A stretch of 9,404 bases of DNA, taken from positions 1 to 9,404 of the forward strand of contig CALDIG010000295.1 of the NCBI GenBank assembly GCA_937904375.1, given 5' to 3'. This document shows, piece by piece, positions 6,895 through 9,404 of the stretch. The translations under genes and the position numbers were made by a program. The notes beneath the pieces are model-generated. The model was given only the letters and a program-made list of their open reading frames with translations. It had not been told where the DNA came from and searched no databases. The stretch is from an uncultured Prevotellaceae bacterium (GTDB lineage: Bacteria > Bacteroidota > Bacteroidia > Bacteroidales > Muribaculaceae). Every line of letters starts with the position of its first letter. Within the stretch, counting starts at the first letter, position 1.

Positions 6895-7689
6895 ATGGCG
6901 AAAGATGATAATCAAGCAGTTAAGAGTAAGCGCGACAGTTTCTCGGAGCGACTGAGGTCGAAATATCCCGACAGGGAGTTTGCCGACGACGAGGCGTTGT
7001 TTGGTCAGATTTCCGACGATTACGACGATTACGACAGTCAGTTGAGCGGCTATCAGGACCGCGAGCAGAAGCTTGTGGACATGTTCAACAGCGACCCGCG
7101 CAGTGCCCATTTCCTTAGCAACTGGAAAGACGGCAACGACCCTGTTGTGGAGCTTGTTCGCATGTTCGGCACGGACATCAAAGACCGACTGGAAGACCCC
7201 GAGTGGCAGGAGCAGCTCGCCGCCGCCAACAAAGACTTCGTGGAGCGAGTGGCGAAAGCGAAAGAGCTTGAGACCCAATATGACGCAAACCTTGACGAGA
7301 CCAAAGAGAACCTGCGCCAGTTCCAGGAGCGCTACGGCTTGAGTGACGAGCAGGTTGATGAGGTGTTTGGTGTACTCGCCGGCATCGTGGGCGACGGACT
7401 GCTTGGCAAGTTCAGCGTGTCGAGCATGGAGCTGGCAATGAAAGCCATCAACCACGACACCGATGTGGAGGATGCCAGTGCCGAGGGCGAGGTGCGCGGC
7501 AAGAATGCTCGCATCGACGAGAAGTTGCGCACCCGCAAGAGGGGCGACGGCGTGACAGCGTTGAGCGGCAAGAACACTGGCAGCGGTGCAGAGCGTCGCG
7601 GCCCCAACCTTGGAGCGCTCGACAACTTTGCTGCTGGCGACACCATTTGGGAGCGTGGCGGCGAGAAGCGGACTAAATATAATGCATAA
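6895..7689 (+). CDS. Putative capsid scaffolding protein
   Basis: This is a 264-residue, very hydrophilic, helical protein immediately upstream of the capsid gene, the usual place of a scaffold in tailed phages. It begins with a basic stretch, then an acidic region DDYDDYD (41-47), a long charged helical segment (about 55-150, with EQLAAANKDFVERVAKAKELE as coiled-coil core), a short hydrophobic helical patch (about 155-185, VFGVLAGIVGDGLLGKF), and a disordered Gly/Arg/Lys-rich tail (about 195-264). Scaffolds guide coat assembly and leave the procapsid; a basic C-terminus that binds coat protein is common in the family. I see no protease motif. I chose ATG 6895 because the 43 extra residues from ATG 6766 are encoded by repeat and promoter-like DNA. 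The last two residues and stop codon fall in a heptamer array. The call rests on position and composition, not on a conserved motif. Confidence 0.68.
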   Translation: MAKDDNQAVKSKRDSFSERLRSKYPDREFADDEALFGQISDDYDDYDSQLSGYQDREQKLVDMFNSDPRSAHFLSNWKDGNDPVVELVRMFGTDIKDRLEDPEWQEQLAAANKDFVERVAKAKELETQYDANLDETKENLRQFQERYGLSDEQVDEVFGVLAGIVGDGLLGKFSVSSMELAMKAINHDTDVEDASAEGEVRGKNARIDEKLRTRKRGDGVTALSGKNTGSGAERRGPNLGALDNFAAGDTIWERGGEKRTKYNA

Positions 7690-7749
7690 TGCACAATGCA
7701 GAATGCATAATGATGCGAGACTGCCGCTCGCAATACAAAACACCAACGA
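7681..7749. repeat. Perfect-register AATGCAN heptamers plus palindrome, copy 2
   Basis: AATGCAT, AATGCAC, AATGCAG, AATGCAT and a partial AATG run without interruption at 7681-7712. The first unit supplies the final codons and stop of the scaffold gene. A hairpin follows directly (stem TGCGAG 7714-7719, loop ACTGCCG, CTCGCA 7727-7732), the same palindrome that ends the rhomboid gene at 5859-5877, with flanking similarity to about 7749. There is no T-tract after the hairpin, so it is not an intrinsic terminator, though it could shape the scaffold-capsid intercistronic RNA. Confidence 0.8.
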
Positions 7750-7774
7750 TATAGATAGACAAGAAGTAATTCAA

Positions 7775-7782
7775 TAGTTTTA
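7775..7782 (+). promoter_or_regulatory. Weak -7-like box in the capsid gene leader
   Basis: TAGTTTTA matches seven of eight TAnnTTTG positions, with a final A in place of G, and sits 18 bp before the capsid ATG. No -33 TTTG is at the right distance. The surrounding leader (7761-7800) is strongly AT-rich with AAGG at 7795-7798, which suits the unstructured, A/T-rich leaders used for translation in Bacteroidetes. It may be a leader feature rather than a promoter. Confidence 0.22.
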
Positions 7783-7800
7783 ACAAATTAATTTAAGGTA

Positions 7801-9285
7801 ATGAAAAAGTGTTTCAAATTTTTGTTCAGCATCATGCTGACACTGGTGAGTGTTGTTGTTGGCGCTCATTCAGGTGTGATTATGGCAGCCGCCAGTGCCC
7901 TGCCCGACGCAGGCGTGGTCAACAGCGGTAATGGTGGTGACGTTGCACAGCCAAATGGCAACCAGGCCAACCCCAGCGGCTATTGGGGGCCTGACGGCAT
8001 CGCCACCGAGACGCAGGGTCGTGCCGATGGCGACCCCGACATGTACTCGAAGGAGATAGACAAGCGCATCACCAAGATTCGCCCGATGGCGACTCCTATC
8101 GACCAGATTTCGCGCTATGCCAAAGGCATTCCCAGCTCGTCCTTTGAGGTGAAGTACTACAGCGTGGGCACCCGTCCCATCACTTGCAAGACTACGGCAG
8201 CTATTTCGGCTCAAGCCGCTGGTGCTGCTGCTCAGAGCGTAGCGCTAAGTGTAGATGATGCCAACATGTTCACCCTTGATGACACCATCAGAGTAGTGGG
8301 TGTGAGTGCCATCACCAAGGCTGACGGAACAGCTTACGGCGAGAATGACCAGAACATCCCCGAGCTCGTGCTGTGCGTGTGTGGCCGCAACGACAACGGC
8401 ATGCCCCTGGTGTATGCCGTTAACGGCACCAAAGACACCAACACAGGCGAGACCACCAAGCTGCCTGCTATCCCCAGCGGCACCACACTGGTGCGCATGG
8501 GCAAGGCATGTGGTGAGCTCGACGTGCAGACCGGGCGTTTCAACAACATCCCCACTGCCGAGATCCAGTACTGCCAGAACTTCATGATCCAGGTAGAGCA
8601 ATCGACCTTCGACAAGATTGCCGCCAAGGAAGTTGACTGGAATTTCAGCGACATTGAAGAAGACTGCATCTACGACATGCGCCTGAGCCAGGAGAACACC
8701 TACCTCTTTGGAGACAAGCGCGTGATTCACCACATCACCAAGGACGGCATGGCCACCTGGTTCACAAAGGGAATTTGGTGGATGGCCGGAAAGGACATCG
8801 AGGTTGGCGAATGGGATTACGACAAGGAGTGCGCCGTCATCAGCGACGAGAACCTTGTAGATATCACCAAAGACCTCTTTGTGGGTACTGGCATCGGCAA
8901 CAAGCGCAAGATTTTGTTCTGCGGCTCGGACATGCTGAGCGCGTTCTCAAAGATCAAGAGCGACAAGTTCCGCCTTAAAGATACCGTTGAGGTGTGGAAT
9001 TTGAAGTTCAAGAGTTGGGACACCGACTTTGGCGAGGTGCTTACCATCCACCACGAGCTCTTTGACGCCAACGGCATGAGCGACTGCGGCTTTGCCCTCG
9101 ACCCCGAGTACCTGACCAAAGCTACCCATGTGAGCTGGAGCCGCAACGTGCTCGACCTTCAGAAGGCCGGTGTGCGCCGCACCGATGCTGTGGTGATTCA
9201 GGAGGTTGCTTGCCTTTATCTGCGCTATGCCAAGGCTCACGCAAGGATGCGCCTGGCTCAGGAGCCACAAGAAGGAGAAGGGTAA
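7801..9285 (+). CDS. Major capsid protein with a signal-like N-terminus
   Basis: This 494-residue protein would form the phage shell. After a Gly/Asn/Pro-rich flexible stretch (about 38-75) comes an N-arm-like segment DKRITKIRPMATPIDQISRY (87-106), typical of Bacteroidales phage capsid proteins, followed by a mixed alpha/beta body and a C-terminal segment with a repeated Ala/Arg helix (about 463-485, VVIQEVACLYLRYAKAHARM). The HK97-like fold is inferred from these patterns, the upstream scaffold gene and the length. The oddity is residues 1-33: KKCFK, a hydrophobic core of about 20 residues, and an AxA-type site (Ala31-Ser-Ala33), the layout of a secretion signal or membrane anchor, which capsid proteins do not normally carry. 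An in-frame ATG at 7882 (Met28) would remove it, but the AT-rich leader with AAGG lies before 7801, so I keep the longer start. The gene is followed 23 bp later by a strong terminator. Confidence 0.8.
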   Translation: MKKCFKFLFSIMLTLVSVVVGAHSGVIMAAASALPDAGVVNSGNGGDVAQPNGNQANPSGYWGPDGIATETQGRADGDPDMYSKEIDKRITKIRPMATPIDQISRYAKGIPSSSFEVKYYSVGTRPITCKTTAAISAQAAGAAAQSVALSVDDANMFTLDDTIRVVGVSAITKADGTAYGENDQNIPELVLCVCGRNDNGMPLVYAVNGTKDTNTGETTKLPAIPSGTTLVRMGKACGELDVQTGRFNNIPTAEIQYCQNFMIQVEQSTFDKIAAKEVDWNFSDIEEDCIYDMRLSQENTYLFGDKRVIHHITKDGMATWFTKGIWWMAGKDIEVGEWDYDKECAVISDENLVDITKDLFVGTGIGNKRKILFCGSDMLSAFSKIKSDKFRLKDTVEVWNLKFKSWDTDFGEVLTIHHELFDANGMSDCGFALDPEYLTKATHVSWSRNVLDLQKAGVRRTDAVVIQEVACLYLRYAKAHARMRLAQEPQEGEG

Positions 9286-9308
9286 GCGAAAGACAGCTAA
9301 AGCATCAT

Positions 9309-9338
9309 AAAGGGCGGGCATCAACGCCCGCCTTTTTT
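9309..9338 (+). terminator. Strong intrinsic terminator after the capsid gene
   Basis: A 7-bp all-GC stem, GGCGGGC (9313-9319) and GCCCGCC (9326-9332), encloses the loop ATCAAC and is followed at once by six T (9333-9338). The preceding AAA (9309-9311) extends pairing with the T-tract, so it could also work in the reverse direction. It begins 23 bp after the capsid stop codon and should end the scaffold-capsid transcript, implying that genes further right need their own promoter or read-through. Confidence 0.93.
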
Positions 9339-9347
9339 CAATTAACT

Positions 9348-9404
9348 ACTTAAGTTTCGCAAGTTGTTAACTTGCTCAAAGTTTAATGTTTAGTGTTTAG
9401 AGTT
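9348..9404. repeat. Palindromes plus GTTTARN heptamer array, running off the edge
   Basis: The palindrome ACTTAAGT (9348-9355) is followed by a hairpin with stem GCAAGTT (9359-9365), loop GTT, and AACTTGC (9369-9375). Then come the 7-bp units GTTTAAT, GTTTAGT, GTTTAGA and a partial GTT (9381-9404), reaching the window end. Read on the other strand this is heptamers followed by a hairpin, the same layout as the AATGCAN repeats, but with a different unit sequence. Confidence 0.75.

Larger units (their letters stand above)
1..9404. mobile_element. Bacteroidales tailed-phage or prophage head and packaging region
   Basis: The window holds a recognisable large terminase, a scaffold-like protein followed directly by a capsid-like protein, and a very large virion-type protein, with no host housekeeping gene. 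These belong to the head and packaging module of a tailed double-stranded DNA phage. TAnnTTTG promoter-like boxes and weak ribosome binding sites point to a Bacteroidetes host. No integrase, attachment site, portal, tail or lysis gene is visible, so the sequence does not show whether this is an integrated prophage or a free phage, nor where its ends lie. Confidence 0.82.

Noticed and set aside
6880..7746. A long open frame (288 residues) antisense to the scaffold gene
   Set aside because: It mirrors the codon bias of the sense gene, begins beyond the scaffold stop in repeat DNA, and its hydrophobic, Val/Leu/Ala/His-rich product shows no recognisable domain.
3727..7749. CRISPR array or integron-type cassette array
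   Set aside because: The repeats are short, spaced by whole genes, differ in sequence between loci, and there is no integrase or Cas gene here. Cassette exchange stays a hypothesis only.
9348..9375. Phage attachment site or operator
   Set aside because: The palindromes are clear, but there is no integrase, tRNA or repressor gene in the window and no second matching copy, so no such role can be supported.

Overview
This window looks like part of the packaging and head region of a tailed double-stranded DNA phage (free phage or prophage) of a Bacteroidales host, probably a Prevotella/Bacteroides/Muribaculaceae relative. The phage call rests on an adjacent large terminase, scaffold-like protein and major-capsid-like protein. 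The host call rests on promoter-like boxes matching the Bacteroidetes TAnnTTTG consensus, AT-rich leaders without strong Shine-Dalgarno sequences, and the character of the proteins and of the short AT-rich intergenic repeats. No rRNA, tRNA, CRISPR array, integrase or host housekeeping gene is visible.

Layout. (1) 1-3279, plus strand: the C-terminal part, open at the window edge, of a very large, mostly helical protein that resembles the giant virion-associated proteins of phages. (2) 3379-6743, minus strand, read right to left as one compact operon: a 145-residue basic protein (candidate small terminase), a complete rhomboid-family intramembrane serine protease, the large terminase subunit (TerL), and a 113-residue conserved-looking phage protein. 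(3) 6895-9285, plus strand: an acidic scaffold-like protein and then the major capsid protein, closed by a strong intrinsic terminator at 9309-9338. The terminase operon and the capsid operon diverge from a short region at about 6744-6894 that carries one TAnnTTTG box on each strand.

How the genes may work together. TerL, and perhaps the 145-residue protein, would package DNA into the procapsid built from the scaffold and capsid proteins. The large protein at the left would be a late virion component. The rhomboid protease is unexpected in a terminase operon, and its presence coincides with a major capsid protein that starts with a signal-peptide-like or membrane-anchor-like segment. Whether these two facts are connected is an open hypothesis.

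The gene junctions share a modular repeat: tandem 7-bp units (AATGCAN or variants) next to a short GC-rich hairpin. Two copies carry the same ATTGGC loop with a compensatory base-pair change in the stem. Another copy has become the coding sequence for the C-terminus of the rhomboid. These repeats are the most unusual DNA-level structure in the window.
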